This document shows positions 1 through 12,060 of a stretch of 64,000 nucleotides of DNA, one piece after another. The position numbers and the translations under genes were made by a program. Numbering within the stretch: position 1 is the first letter of the stretch; each line of letters begins with the position of its first letter. Source of the stretch: Solen grandis (taxonomy: Eukaryota > Mollusca > Bivalvia > Adapedonta > Solenidae); assembly GCA_021229015.1 (NCBI GenBank), contig CM037789.1, positions 39,282,926 through 39,346,925 of the forward strand. The letters are read 5' to 3'. The notes beneath the pieces were generated by a model. The model was given only the letters and a program-made list of their open reading frames with translations. It was not told the origin of the DNA and did not search any database.

Positions 1-1430
1 CAATTAAGACTGATTCAAAATTCATGATACCAGAGCAAGAGAAATGTTAAAAAATGCCTTTTTGTCATTTTAATGACGTCATAACCACGTGACTTAAAAG
101 AAAGTCATTCAGAAAAAAAGAATGTAAACCTCTATGCCGATATGCTATCCAATTTTCATGCTTCTAACGCATCAGGGGGCTTTGTAACATTAAAATGTAT
201 TTAAGGACCAAAGTTCGAATCTCAGTTTTACCATGAAATCTTTATATTTTCGAATTTGGAAATTTGAATGCCACGGTGCAAATCTACATCCTAAAATACA
301 TCTTTTGTGAAAATATCAATCTAATCGGACCGAAATTGAAGGCTCTAGAGCGCGAACAACATTTTGAAGGTGACGTCAAATCTGACGTCATTTGACGTCA
401 TTGAAAATTAAAAATAAATGAATTTATAAATATAAAGATTTTAATCGCTGCAATACAATTTTCAAAAAGATTGAGTCAAAAGTCTTGATACCAGAGGGAA
501 ATAATTTTTTTAAAAGTTGCTTTTTGTCGTTTTTATGACGTCATAATCATGTGACTTAAGAAAAAATCCTTTAAGAAATAGATAGAAGACCTCTATGCCG
601 ATATGCTGTCCAATTTTCATGCTTCTAACGCGTCAGGGGGCTTTGTAACATTAAAATGTAATTTTAGGACCTAAGTTCGAATCTTGGTTTTGCCATGTTA
701 TCTTTATATTTTCGAATTTGGAAATTTGAATGCCACGGTGCAAATCTACATCCTAAAATACATCATCTGTGAAAATATCAAAAAAATCGGACCAGAATTG
801 AAGCCTTTAGAGTGCGAACAAACTTTTAAAGCTGACGTCAAATCTGACGTCATTTGACGTCATTGAAAATTAAAAATAAATTAATTTATAAATGTAAACT
901 TTTTAATCACTGCAATACAATTTTTAAAAAGATTGAGTGAAAAGTCATGATATAAGAGTTAAATAAATTTGTTAAAAAGTTGCTTTTTGTCGTTTTTATG
1001 ACGTCATAACCACGTGACTTAAGAAAAAATCCTTTAAGAAATAGAAAGAAGACCTCTATGCCGATATGCTGTCCAATTTACATTCTTCTAACGCATTAGG
1101 TTCCCTTGTAACATTAAAATATAAATTTAGGACCAAAGTTCGAATCTTGGTTTTGCCATAAAATCTCAATTTTTTCAAATTTTGAAATTTGAATGCCAGA
1201 GTGCACATCTACCTTCTAAAATACATCTACTGTGAAAATATCAAGAAAATCAGACCAGAATTGAAAGCTCTAGAGCGCGAACAAACTTTTGAAGCTGACG
1301 TCAAATCTGACGTCAATTGACGTCATTGAAAATTAAAAATTATTGAATTTAAAAATTTATACGTTTTTGTCGAAGCATTTTAATTTTCATGTTGCTTGGC
1401 CATTGGCAACATATATAAATTAACTCTTGA
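1..1430 (-). repeat. Array of ~461-bp TGACGTCA-rich tandem repeats (three units, first cut by window edge)
   Basis: Three head-to-tail units are visible. The shared word GATACC/GATATA falls at 26, 487 and 949, giving a period of 461-462 bp. Each unit has a TGACGTCA palindrome near its start (e.g. TTAATGACGTCATAACCACG) and a cluster of three near its end. The array is followed at about 1443-1470 by an AAT microsatellite, then by an AACCCTATAGCG segment. Read on the minus strand, a unit aligns loosely with the ~454-bp repeats at 7.8-10.8 kb: both share an arm around TTCGCGCT/TACGCGCT, a TTTTCACA block and a GATTCGAAC block. I infer a diverged member of the same Helentron-like family, in reverse orientation and running off the left edge. 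No protein-coding content is seen. Confidence 0.8.
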
Positions 1431-2400
1431 ATTAGGTTGGAAGAAGAAGAATAATAATAATAATAATAAGAAAAATAAACATAACAAACCCTATAGCGCA
1501 CAAACGTAAAGCATACTTGATTCGCAATGAAAACTACTCACTGAGTAAACAACTAACAAACCTTATTTTTATAATATCGTCTCATTGTTTAAAAAAGGTC
1601 TTCCTTGTCAGTTTATAATCATGACACTAGAGAAACTTCCATTGACTTGTGCATATTGAACCATTTCAGTGTTTACAGATATATTCGAATATACTAAATG
1701 GTTGTGTCACATGCTGTAAGATCACTTTTCCGTCGCTGTCCGTCCGTCCGTCTGTCTGCCCGTCACGCTTTGTTCCGTAATTCTTCAGCAGGTGACACAT
1801 GTGTTTCAAAGAACACTCTTGTTATCTAATAGCATAATATCAACGTTGGAATAATTAGCAGGCAATGGATGATCTGCTTTATAAAAAAAGAAGAAAAAAA
1901 GTGTCTAATTGTTGCCAGTTTACCTAACCATGAATAGGAAAGACGGGCTTACATCACTCCTTAAAACTTGAAAGATAAATGGATATATCCTTATATAGTA
2001 AAATGAACGGAAGAAAATAATAACATGACATCTGACAATATTTGAGTGATACGTTGAGAACATGCCCCGTGTTCTCTTCAAAATACATTCCAGAATATAT
2101 AATATATAATTCCAGAATATAATCAGATATGGTCATTGTGTTTGAAAACTATTTTGAGTGTAAGCCCGAGATCAGTGAACCTGGACTTGACATACATATT
2201 CGAAACTTTACACACACCTGTACCCCTTGATTTTGTTCGTAATGTTATGGATACCTCAATAATAACTTTCCAATTATTTAATTGCTCTTTTCCGAAGATA
2301 GTATGTTTTATGGCGTACATAAATTCAATGAGACTACAAAATGCTTCATTTGAACCCCAACCCCCTTTTGCCAGGTAACGCCATTACGTTGGGGTCAGGT
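1431..2400. other. Gene-free stretch before the first assembly gap
   Basis: An ATT/AAT microsatellite lies at about 1443-1470. A CCGTCCGTCCGTC-type tract at about 1730-1775 is followed by a TTCAGCAGGTGACAC block that also occurs, inverted, near 19800-19840, so this is part of a dispersed repeat. No coding region is supported; the short ORFs on both strands at 2123-2378 overlap each other and resemble nothing. Confidence 0.5.
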
Positions 2401-2500
2401 NNNNNNNNNNNNNNNNNNNNNNNNNNNNNNNNNNNNNNNNNNNNNNNNNNNNNNNNNNNNNNNNNNNNNNNNNNNNNNNNNNNNNNNNNNNNNNNNNNNN
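2401..2500. other. Assembly gap (100 N)
   Basis: Exactly 100 N bases, the conventional size for a gap of unknown length, so the true distance across it is unknown. Confidence 0.99.
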
Positions 2501-4530
2501 TTTCGTTTGAAATTATCTGAAAGGACAGAACTGCTAACCAGGTATTAAACTAGATATATTACTAAAAGAACGAGCTTATTTTTGTGTCGGATTTGGTGCC
2601 GTTACGAAACATCACTACTGTATGTACACAGAGTATCACGGTTATTCAGTAACCATTCGGTAGTTGTTTTATTTGTGCTTAAAAATAATTAAGATTGCAC
2701 AGTTTCCGATAATGTATGGTGAATACATTGAAATGGGATAAATCTAAAAATAATTAACATTTCTGGGGAACACCGTATGGTGGGTTCTTCGTATTGTATT
2801 GTTCAACAATAGGGAAACCTCGGCTAGCCTCGCAGCTACGTTACAAGAGTGTTACAAAGCAACGAAATCGGTTTTGTGTTCCGATTTTTACTTCTATTAT
2901 TTATACTTACAATATAACACAATGTGTTGTCCAATGTATTGTATTGCATTTATACTTGAAAGTTATCCAATTTATCTTTCGAGTATATACGAACGCTGTA
3001 AAGGAAAACGCTGTACAGTCTGACGTGTTTTAACGTAGTCATATAGCATGGGGTTCACGTGAAAAGCATGGTATATGGCCCTAGGCTAAGACAATTCCAT
3101 GGCTGTGTGTAGTATTTAGTGGGGCGCTTGGCGTCATTCGTGCCCAATTATATTGCCACACCAATAACGGGCAACGAATTATACAGCCCAAGTTTAATCT
3201 GTGTCTCTTGTAAGAACCACGTCATTAGTCTTTGTGATCTTTTTTTTTTTTTTTTTTTGTTTGTCATCTGTAGAATTTGTCTAAACCTACTGTGCAATTC
3301 GTAATAATAAAACTATTATTGTTCACAGCAATTGAAAGTTTTCATTAATTAGGCATTATATTCCAATGCTGCAACTTAAAAATTAAATTTAAAAAACACA
3401 CACCTTTAAACATGTGACAGCAATGAGTCCTTTTTAAAATTTGTTATTCTTTTTGTGTGTTAAACTATGTTTACTTGATTTTATTTGAATTATTAAACGC
3501 CATTTTATGCCATCAAAGACTAACAGATGGCCAGTTCACCTAACAACTCTTTTCCGGGATTCTGACAGCACTGAAACTGAAGCACGAATCTCTGTAGTTA
3601 GCTTTCAGTACAGCGGTGTAAGACGAATGACCATCAGAAAGAAATTGTACGTCATTCATCACGGAGACCGTGCCCGACCCCAGTGGGATCAAACCAACAA
3701 CCCTCGGCATTACAGTCAAGCGCTATCTAAGCCGGTTTATTCATATGAAACCAGAGGCTTATAAACAAGCTTATTCTTTGCACAATGCGATTTTCTGAAG
3801 CCCAACGAGACTTCAACGAGATCCGGGTGAGATGGAAATCAATTACATATTTACAGAAAGTTCCAATGGATATTTAAAGTACATGTAATATAGTACTGCT
3901 ATGGTTATTTTGTTAAGTCAATTATTTGTTCGATTACTTTTGACGTAAACAAACGTCAGTGATGTTGATCGACCACACGAAAGGGAAATCAATCAGTAAG
4001 CTATCATTCTACATGTTTGCTTCTGAAGATTTGTGTTACTAACGCCCGTAAAAGAACAATAAGACCTTAAACAAATTATTCGTGTACACGAGGCTATAAT
4101 GTATCTCGAGACTTTCTCATGCCGCGCTTAGTCATATCGGACTAGTTTTCTAACTGTCTTTCTCGCCCTCCCCCCCCCCCTCTCTCTCTCTCTCTTATTT
4201 TTAATTAAACTAAAAAATTACTCGTTAATCATGCACCCGTCCTCTTCTTTCCTTCATTAAAACTCACTTAAGCTAAAATCAGTATATTTACTAAAAGTAT
4301 TTGGAAAATAAATGTTGCTTTGTAAGATCCCCATAAGCCCACCAAAATGTCCGGTACCCGTGTAACAGGTAGGCGCACTCTGGTTCACTATCGAGGCACG
4401 CGATAAAGCGCGTTATTTCGGGAAGCTGCCAATCTCTGTTTACAAGTCTCTGATGAACTCCATACTCCATATCCTGTGGTCCCGTGGTCTTTTCAGAGGA
4501 AATCCAATAGTAAAATATTTCCGCGATGTT
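2501..4530. other. Gene-free stretch with low-complexity tracts
   Basis: A poly-T run at about 3238-3258, a tRNA-like SINE head at about 3655-3745 (listed separately) and a poly-C plus TC microsatellite at about 4171-4196. No ORF here has recognisable homology. Confidence 0.5.
3655..3745 (-). repeat. tRNA-like SINE head fragment
   Basis: Read on the minus strand, an A-box-like segment (GGCTTAGATAGCGCTTGACT) precedes a B-box-like segment (GGTTTGATCCC). The acceptor stem does not close and there is no clean tRNA fold, so this is a tRNA-derived SINE head, not a tRNA gene. Confidence 0.45.
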
Positions 4531-4539
4531 GTGATCAAG

Positions 4540-5250
4540 TTTGGTAAGATTGTTCATGTTTATTAAAGTTAGAGAGCGGACACTGTTAATTATGCAATGT
4601 TTCATCCATTCAAAGGGCCATAACTCCAGAGTGGGACATTAGGCTAGTTATCGAACTTTGCCTAATTATTTTTCCATATACATTGTTACCAAGTTTGGCA
4701 AAGATCAATTAATGTTTGTTTGTGTTAGAGAGCAGATACTGTTAAAATTAACATGTTTTATCAATTCAAGAGCCATAACTCCTGAGTGTTTTGGACAAAC
4801 TGGCTGGTTATCGAAAAAAATCTGAGATAGTGTGCCATATATATGTGACCAAGTTTGGTAAATTTGTTTTAGTTGGAGAGGACACTGTCAATATATTTTT
4901 GTCATCAATTTAAGGGCCATAACTCTGTCTGGCTGGTTATCTAAAGGAGACAAGATATTGTGTATACATTTTGACCAAGTTTGGAAAATATTGGTTTACG
5001 TTTGTTCAAGTTAGAGAGCGGATCCTGTTGATTTAGCTATTTTTTCATCAATTTAAGGCCGGATTGTCTGGGCCAAATTTGCTGGTTATCAAAAGGAACC
5101 GAGATACTGTGCCCATATACATTGTGATCAAGTTTGGTAAATATCGGTTAACGTTTGTATAAGTCCGAGAGCAGACATCACTGGACGACGCCCACCCGCC
5201 GCAGGTGAATCCATAATACGTCCCGCTTCGACGGGCGTATAAAAACAGAG
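4540..5250. repeat. ~160-bp tandem repeat ending in a terminal hairpin
   Basis: Four degenerate copies carry the block GGCCATAACTC (near 4616, 4770, 4915 and, decayed, 5058), followed by GGTTATC and then ACCAAGTTTGG (near 4690, 4850 and 4975; GATCAAGTTTGG near 5127) and a TTAGAGAGCGGA-type block. The array ends in a short inverted repeat, ACGTCCCGCTTCGACGGGCG (about 5218-5237), then TATAAAAA. This looks like a non-autonomous element with a satellite-like core. The 104-aa and 71-aa ORFs inside it are by-products of the repeat. Confidence 0.65.
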
Positions 5251-5597
5251 GCATGCAACACATAACTTGGGGTTTTAAAGGGCGTTCCTCGAGGATCTAT
5301 TTTAGGACAAATAGTTTAAAACATATTCACAAATGATATTTATTTTACTTTTTATAAAGGTAAATTGTATAATTGTGCAGATGATTGTGCTTCGCCACTC
5401 CTTAAAAACAAATATCCTTTTTTATGTTTACTCAGTGAAATTATTATCAATTATACACCAAAACAAACAAGTATCCTCTATACAACCATAATTATGAATG
5501 GCAGTTTATGACTTATAGCACTGTCGCTATCTTATAGAAAGTAATCCCATAAAATACATATATGCAAGTTTGTTTGATTGTTGGGTGTACAGTATCT

Positions 5598-5700
5598 GTA
5601 CCAGTATCATTTTTACGACTTTAGTATGTCGCGGTTGGGGATCGAATCCACGACCTCTCGATTCCAGAGCAGACGCTCTATCATTCGGCAACCGGGACCG
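5598..5700 (-). repeat. tRNA-like head of the GACGTTAAAC-tailed SINE family
   Basis: Plus-strand text TATGTCGCGGTTGGGGATCG followed by AATCCACGACCTC is the reverse complement of a tRNA-like head with a B box. The same block closes the longer SINE copies near 13240, 27375 and 28830. Confidence 0.6.
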
Positions 5701-6164
5701 GAATATATGCTTAAATTAAAATAGGCGTAGATAAATAAAATCACTCCTTGCACAAAAAAATAAATGCCGTAAATACATTTAAAGAAAACTATTGCAGCAG
5801 TACAAACAATCATAAATATGTTGAAGTATTATTTTCACCTTTTCGTCATATTGGCAATATTTGCAAAAATATTAGCAAAGATAATCTTTTTCATTAATTA
5901 AACTATTTCTTTCCTGAAAAAGTTCCTTTCCCGTCCTTAATCAATCGCAAGGACCTAATATTAACAACTCTCGGATTTAAACAGTATATCTGTCGTATAC
6001 AACCGTTAGCTTACAGTCAGCTATGAAGTTGTCTAAGGACCATGTACCATGCTCTTCACTTGCACATTATGCTTTAGTTGATCATCGTGGTTTTAAACAC
6101 TAAGACGAAATAAGACGGATTTAACTTTATATACGAGTAACAATGTTTTCTATTATTGCAATTG

Positions 6165-6360
6165 GCGGCTACTTTCAGTTTTACGACCCAGCCCCTCACC
6201 GCGTGGGTTCGAATCCCGGCAGGGTCATTCGGATTTTCATTAGAGAATCCTTCCAGCTGGCTTGCGGTAGGTCGGTGGTTCTACCCGGATGCCTTCGTAA
6301 CTGGGCGTCGCTATTTGACTGAAATACTGTCGAAGCGACGGTAAACTCAAATAATCAAGT
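6165..6360 (+). repeat. tRNA-derived SINE, tail ...GTCGAAGCGACGGTAAAC (partial head)
   Basis: B-box text GGGTTCGAATCCCGGCAGGG at about 6205-6224, then a conserved body (CCAGCTGGCTTGCGGTAGGT, then CGGTGGTTCTACCCGGATGC) and the tail ATACTGTCGAAGCGACGGTA. The same body and tail recur at 7128, 21838, 25768, 52601, 55492 and 56880. I call this family SINE-A in this annotation. Confidence 0.8.
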
Positions 6361-6704
6361 CAATAGTCAGTTTTACGAATCTCATGTCATCTCGAGGTCA
6401 CATGACCGTACACGAACTTAAACGAGATGTTTTCGTGATATGCTCTTAACTAACTTATACCGGTGTTGCGGATCTCTGTCAGGTTATTATGTCTAATTTT
6501 TGTCTGTAAGACAACAAACACGTTATGCCTCCCTATTTTTTTTTTATTTTTTTTTTTTATTTTTTTCATGTTTAGAATGCAAATATTTCATGCGATAATA
6601 CAGTTAAAATCTTAGGAACTGATGTTGATTTTATGTTTTATGTTTTATGCGACATACCAAAATCGTAAAAAATGGCACTGGTATACCCCCTTGCTTTACA
6701 CTCA

Positions 6705-6835
6705 GCATAATACCTGTTCCAGGACTGTTTGGTCCAGTATCAGGATATTGTTACTGATTTTTGTATCATGTCACTCGTCTACGGCTTGATATCGCAGTGT
6801 GACAGCACTATACCCAAAAGTCCGCAAATGACATA
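6705..6835 (+). repeat. SINE-B fragment (plus orientation, no tail)
   Basis: Body text GTTTGGTCCAGTATCAGGAT, then GTCACTCGTCTACGGCTTGA, then GCAGTGTGACAGCAC. This matches the inverted bodies seen at 12850, 35334 and 45655. Confidence 0.6.
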
Positions 6836-7127
6836 TTGTCTATGAAACGTGAAACCCAATCAAACAAACACAACTATTTGTTTTAGCATGTTTGTGTTTG
6901 TTTTGAATTTTGAAGTTTAAGTTTTTATTTGTTTTTATGTCAGTTCTGTGTTGTTTTCTTTGTACCCATGTTTTAATGTCATGTATTATGTAAATGTGTT
7001 TTGTGCATTTTTACCCGTATATTTTTACGCTGTTGCTTACTAAATTTGCTTTCCCTGTACAGGCTGTTTTGTTTGTTTGTTACTTTGTTTGTGTCGGAGC
7101 TTTAAGCTTATGTTTGTTTTTGTTGTT

Positions 7128-7378
7128 GTTGTTGTATTGGGGTTTACCGTCGCTGCGATAGTATTTCAATCATATAGCGACGTCCAGCTAATTACAGGTG
7201 GAGATAGAACCCCGAGTACACAGAGGTCCCGGGAAGAACCACCGACCTACCGCAAGCCAGCTGAAAGGCTTCCTCACATGAAAAATCCGAAGTCCCTACC
7301 GAGATTCGAACCCACAGCGGTGAGGGGCTGAGAGATTTGTAGTCCACGACTGTAACCGCTCGGCCACGGCGGTCCCCG
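7128..7378 (-). repeat. SINE-A, near full-length, minus strand
   Basis: On the minus strand it begins with a clear tRNA-like head (GCCGTGGCCGAGCGGTTACA, anticodon-arm-like region, B box GGGTTCGAATC), followed by the SINE-A body and a tail ending TCGCAGCGACGGTAAACCCC. It is one of the two best-preserved SINE-A copies here and serves as reference for the broken copy at 52601 and 61991. Confidence 0.85.
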
Positions 7379-7702
7379 TTTGTTTTTGTACAAACCTGAC
7401 TATAAATAGAAGTCCTGTTACCTTGCATTATATACTCATTGAAAAAAGATTTTCATTTGTTAATAAAGACCATAATATTAATTAAGTCGGTCAGAATAAG
7501 GGAATTCTGAAAACCTTATACCTCTGAACATGTTTAAATCAATCCCATATCTAGTTACTGGGATACATAGAAGTATAATGGAACCGCGCATTCAGAACTT
7601 TAACTGATATAGCCGAGTTAAAATTTGTCATTATTAGGACTTTCTGCCCTTTCGGCAGAAAGTCCTATTGGGTTTGTACTGTTTATTCTTCTTCTTATTA
7701 TT

Positions 7703-9461
7703 AGGGCTTTCTGCTTTCCGCAGAAAGACCTTTTGGGTTTGTTCTGTCTTTTATTATTATTATTATTCTTTTTTTCCAACCTTTTCATGTTGTTATTTCA
7801 TTAAGTTGCTGAAGGTCTAGGACAAAGAAATTCTATCATCAGACACCTGAAGCAATGGCATTTTGGAATATGTTATTATTATCTTCACATGACGTCACAT
7901 GACGTCAGAACTAAAAATAGCTACCAAAGTTTGTACGCGCTGTACAGCCGTCATTTATGGACGGACTGTCATGGAATTTTCACAGAAGTTATATATTAAG
8001 ACCTAATTGTGCAGGATTATATAGGTTTGCCAAGATTCGAAAGAGCTAAGGTTCTATGACGAATCCAAGATTCGAACCAAGGACGTCAAATTTCAAATCC
8101 ATATAAAATCGATTCTAAATGGGATAGAAAGTTGATATTTGGCGAGATTATTCCTCTCTGTGTTTCCTTTGCATTGTGTAAAGATGAACGTCATATGACG
8201 GCATATGACGTCATCAAGTTGTATAGAATTTCCGATTTCTTGATGTCAATTTACTCATGTTGCAAAGGTTCATAGACAATGAAAATTTAATGTCCTATGT
8301 AGGAAATCATGAACATTTAGATTCAATGTTTAAAATTTTCATATGACGTCACATGACGTCAGAACTAAAAATAGCTACCAAAGTTTGTACGCGCTGTACA
8401 GTCCTCATTTGTGAACGGATTGGCATGGAATTTTCACAGAAGTTATATATTACGACCTCATTGTGCAGGATTATATAGGTTTGTCAAGATTCGAAAGAAC
8501 TAAGGTTCTATGGCGAATCGAAGATTCGAACCAAGGACGTCGAATTTCAAATCCATATAAAAACGTTTCTAGATGAGATAGAAAGTTGATATTTGGCGAG
8601 ATTATAGGTCTCTGTGTTTCCTTTGCATTTTGTAAAGATGAACGTCATATGACGTCATATGACGTCATCAAGTTGTATAGAATTTCCGATTACTTGATGT
8701 CAATTTTCTCATGTTGCAAGAGTTCATAAACTATGGAAATTGAAAGTCCTTTGTAGGTGATCATGATCATTTTGATCCAATGTTTAAAATTTTCATATGA
8801 CGTCACATGACGTCAGAACTAAAAATAGCTACCAAAGTTTGTACGCGCTGTACAGCCGTCATTTATGGACGGATTTCATGGAATTTTCACAGAACTTATA
8901 TATTACGATCTCATTGTGCACGATTATATAGGTTTGCCAAGATTCGAAAGAACAAAGGTTCTATGGCGAAACCAAGATTCGAACCAAGGACGTAAAATTT
9001 CAAATAGGTATAAAATCGTTTCTAGATGAGATAGAAAGTTGATATTTGGCGAGATTATATGTCTCTGTGTTTCCTTTGCATTTTGTAAAGATGAACGTCA
9101 TATGACGTCATCAAGTTGCATAGAATTTCCGATTTCTTGAGGTCAATTTACTCATGTTGCAAAGGTTCATAGACAATGAAAATTTAATGTCCTATGTAGG
9201 TAATCATGAATATTAACATTTAATGATTAAAATTTTCATATGACGTCACATGACATCAAAACTTAAAAAAGCTACCAAAGTTCATCCGCGCTGTACAGCC
9301 GTCATTTATGGACGGATTGGCATGGAATTTTCACAGAAGTTATACATTACGACTTCATTGTGCAGGATTATATAGGTTTGCCAAAATTCGAAAAACACCA
9401 GGTTTGTTATGGTTTGCAGTGCAGAAAGCCCTATCTTTTGTTCAAAACAAAAGAAGTCTAG
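7703..9461 (+). mobile_element. Inner Helentron-like non-autonomous element nested in the outer one
   Basis: The 5' hairpin at 7703-7732 has arm AGGGCTTTCTGC. The 3' subterminal motif at 9421-9432 is its exact reverse complement, GCAGAAAGCCCT. This is followed by a palindromic hairpin (CTTTTGTTCAAAACAAAAG, 9435-9453) and CTAG at 9458-9461. The arm differs from the outer element's by one base, and each 5' arm matches only its own 3' partner, which fixes the nesting. Flanks on both sides are TTATT microsatellite, consistent with insertion into that tract of the outer element. Confidence 0.65.
7885..9420. repeat. ~454-bp tandem repeats, subfamily 1 (about 3.4 units)
   Basis: The paired motif ATGACGTCACATGACGTC starts each unit; its first GACGTC falls at 7891, 8345, 8799 and 9242 (spacings 454, 454, 443). 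Each unit carries further TGACGTCA palindromes mid-unit (e.g. GTCATATGACGTCATATGAC). Each also carries AAGATTCGAACCAAGG, whose reverse complement contains a B-box-like GGTTCGAATC. Units differ by point changes and small indels. Confidence 0.85.
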
Positions 9462-10960
9462 TTATTATTATTATTCTTTTTTTCTTCCTAACTAAACGCT
9501 TATTTTTCTATGTTGCAATACTCCTAGGACGATGAAATTTTTATGACTTATTAGCCACGTCAGGAAATTTTGATTTCTATGATTTTCATATGCCTATGAC
9601 GTCATATGACGTCACATTTGAAATATGCTACAAAAGTTTGTACGCGGTCTACAGCCATTGTTTGTGAACCGATTTTCATCAAATTTTCACAGATTGTGTA
9701 TATTAAGTTCTAGTTGTGCATCCCGGTGTCCGTTTTTCAAAATTCGAAAAGTCCATGCTTCTATAGCGAATCCAAGATTCGAACCAAGGTCGGAAATTTT
9801 TAAATGCTTATAAAATCTGTCCTATTTAAGAAAGAAAGTTGATATTTAGTCAGTATATAGGTCTCTAGAAGTTTTAAAAATTTTGTGAAAATATTTCTCA
9901 TATGACGTCACGTGACGTCATTATATGATAATGTATTTCTAATATTAACAAGAATATTTCTATATGTTGAAATTGTCGAAAGGCAATGAAAATTTAAAGA
10001 CACATGCTTCAAACGCTGAAATTTTGATTTCTATGATTTTCATATGCCTATGACGTCATATGACGTCACACTGGAAATATGCAACAAAAGTTTGTACGCG
10101 GTCTACAGCCATTGTTTATGAACCGATTTTCATCAAATTTTCACAGAATGTGTATATTAAGTTCTAGTTGTGCATCCCGGTGTCCGTTTTTCAAAATTCG
10201 AAAAGTCCAAGGTTCTATAGCGATTCCAAGATTCGAACCAAGGTCGAAAATTTTCAAATTCTTATAAAATCGGTCCTATTTGAGATAGAAAGATGATATT
10301 GGGTCAGTATATAGGTCTCTGGGAGTCTTAAACATTTTGTGAAAATAAATGTCATATGACGTCACGTGACGTCATTATATGATAATGAATTTCTAATTCT
10401 AACAAGATTATTTCTATATCTTGAAATTTATGAAGGGCAATGAAAAATTAATGCCGCATGCTTCAGATGCTGTAATTTCGATTTCAAAGATTTTCAGAAG
10501 CCTATGACGTCATATGACGTCACACTTGAAATATGCAACAAAAGTTTGTACGCGGTCCAGAGGCATTGTTTATGAACCGATTTTCATCAAATTTTCACAG
10601 AATGTGTATATTACGTTCTTATTGTGTATACCGGTGTCCGTTTTTCAAAATTCGAAAAGTCCAAGCATATATGGCGGATCCAAGATTCGAACCAATGACG
10701 TCAATATTTAAATGCTTATAAAAACTGTCCTATTTGAGATAGAAAGTTGAAATTTTGTCAGTTAATAGGTCTCTGGGTGTCTTAACAATTATGTGAAAAT
10801 AAACGTCATATGACGTCACGTGACGTCATTTGTTTATTATTATTATTCTTTTCTTCTTCCTAACTAAACGCTTATTTTAATATGTTGCAATAGTCCTAGG
10901 ACGATGAAATGTTTATGGGTTATTAGGCACGTGAGGAAATTTTGATTTCACCCCTACTGC
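9462..10960. repeat. ~454-bp tandem repeats, subfamily 2, bracketed by a direct repeat
   Basis: Units start with CCTATGACGTCATATGACGT near 9593, 10048 and 10501 (period ~454) and are alignable with subfamily 1 (shared TTTGTACGCG, TTTTCACAGA, CCAAGATTCGAACCAA). The array is flanked by a ~110-bp direct repeat: about 9461-9580 and 10835-10950 both read TTATTATTATTATTC, then CTTCCTAACTAAACGCTTAT, then CCTAGGACGATGAAAT. This direct repeat may reflect the unequal exchange that built the array. Confidence 0.8.
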
Positions 10961-12060
10961 ATATATGTAGCCATATCTCAATAAATATCGATTTTTGTAA
11001 ATATATGTATGAATACGAATTATAGCTGAATAATTGACGTTTCCAAAGATATTTAGTTTATTAAAATTGGTTTACGCAATACAAAGTTATAAGCAAAAAA
11101 ACTAAATGAAATGAAGCTAATTTTGCTGATAATATGCTGTTTTCTTGAGGTTTAACAGTCAATATCTCAGAAACGACTGAAGATAAGTTTATACATTATG
11201 CATGTAAAATGTAGCATGTTTTAAGAGCTTTCTAACGGTGCCAAGTTTATTGAAATTGGACTTCATATAAGAAAGTTACATGGAGAATAAGATATTTCAT
11301 AATCATGCATCATAAAAATATGGAAAAGGTCACGCGCAGGGGTCACCAAGCTAAAATAGTTGCGCAACGACTTAAAAAAAAAAAAAAAAAAAAATCAAAT
11401 TGCAATTGATGGGCTATATCTTATTTTTTTTTTTTCCAAAAAAATTGAAGTTAATACATGTACAACGGCACAAGACAAAAATCCGTATTTGCAACACTAT
11501 GTAGCTAGCGAGCAGTTTGCAAGCCTTGAAAAATTCACACGCAGCCCCACATTTTAGACCATCTAAAAACTGCATTGTTATGCTAACGATATTCATATTG
11601 CATCAGTTTGTAGGCTGGGATGTTACCTTTCAAAATATCACCATAGTTCGAAATTCCAGGAATTTATGGCAAAACTACGGAAGCCCAAACACGCCAAAAT
11701 CGCTAAATACGATTAACTACGTTACAGGTGTCGAAAGGATATAGCACTATACAAATATTCAATACTTCTTCCTAATGAGGCTAAAATTAAACAAGGTTAC
11801 AACTGAGCTGGAGTGATGAAATTCTATGTGTGATGAAAGTTAGAAACTTACATTTGAACACTGTTTCATTTTTCTTTCATGTCATATGACATAGTATAAA
11901 TGTTGTATGTAAACTACATGTGCAAGATATGGGCGGACTTTTATTAAAATTCACAGAATGTGTTCTATTTGTGCTATTTTATATAGAAATAGAGGAGATA
12001 GAAAGTTGCAATTTGGACAGATTATCTATTATGTCATCTTCTATATATACTATATAAAGC
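10961..12060. other. Non-repeat interior of the outer element
   Basis: A poly-A run lies at about 11372-11393. No ORF beyond 77 aa and no recognisable domain. I treat this as the unique filler region between the satellite core and the 3' end of the outer Helentron-like element. Confidence 0.45.

Noticed and set aside
4291..4605. A 104-aa minus-strand ORF.
   Set aside because: It overlaps the start of the ~160-bp tandem repeat and has no homology I recognise.
8807..10721. A 62-65-aa ORF recurs in the tandem units (8807, 9625, 10079, 10514/10533), each with a similar peptide.
   Set aside because: The peptides resemble each other only because the DNA units do; substitutions are not biased to third positions, and subfamily 1 units at 7891 and 8345 lack the same open frame.
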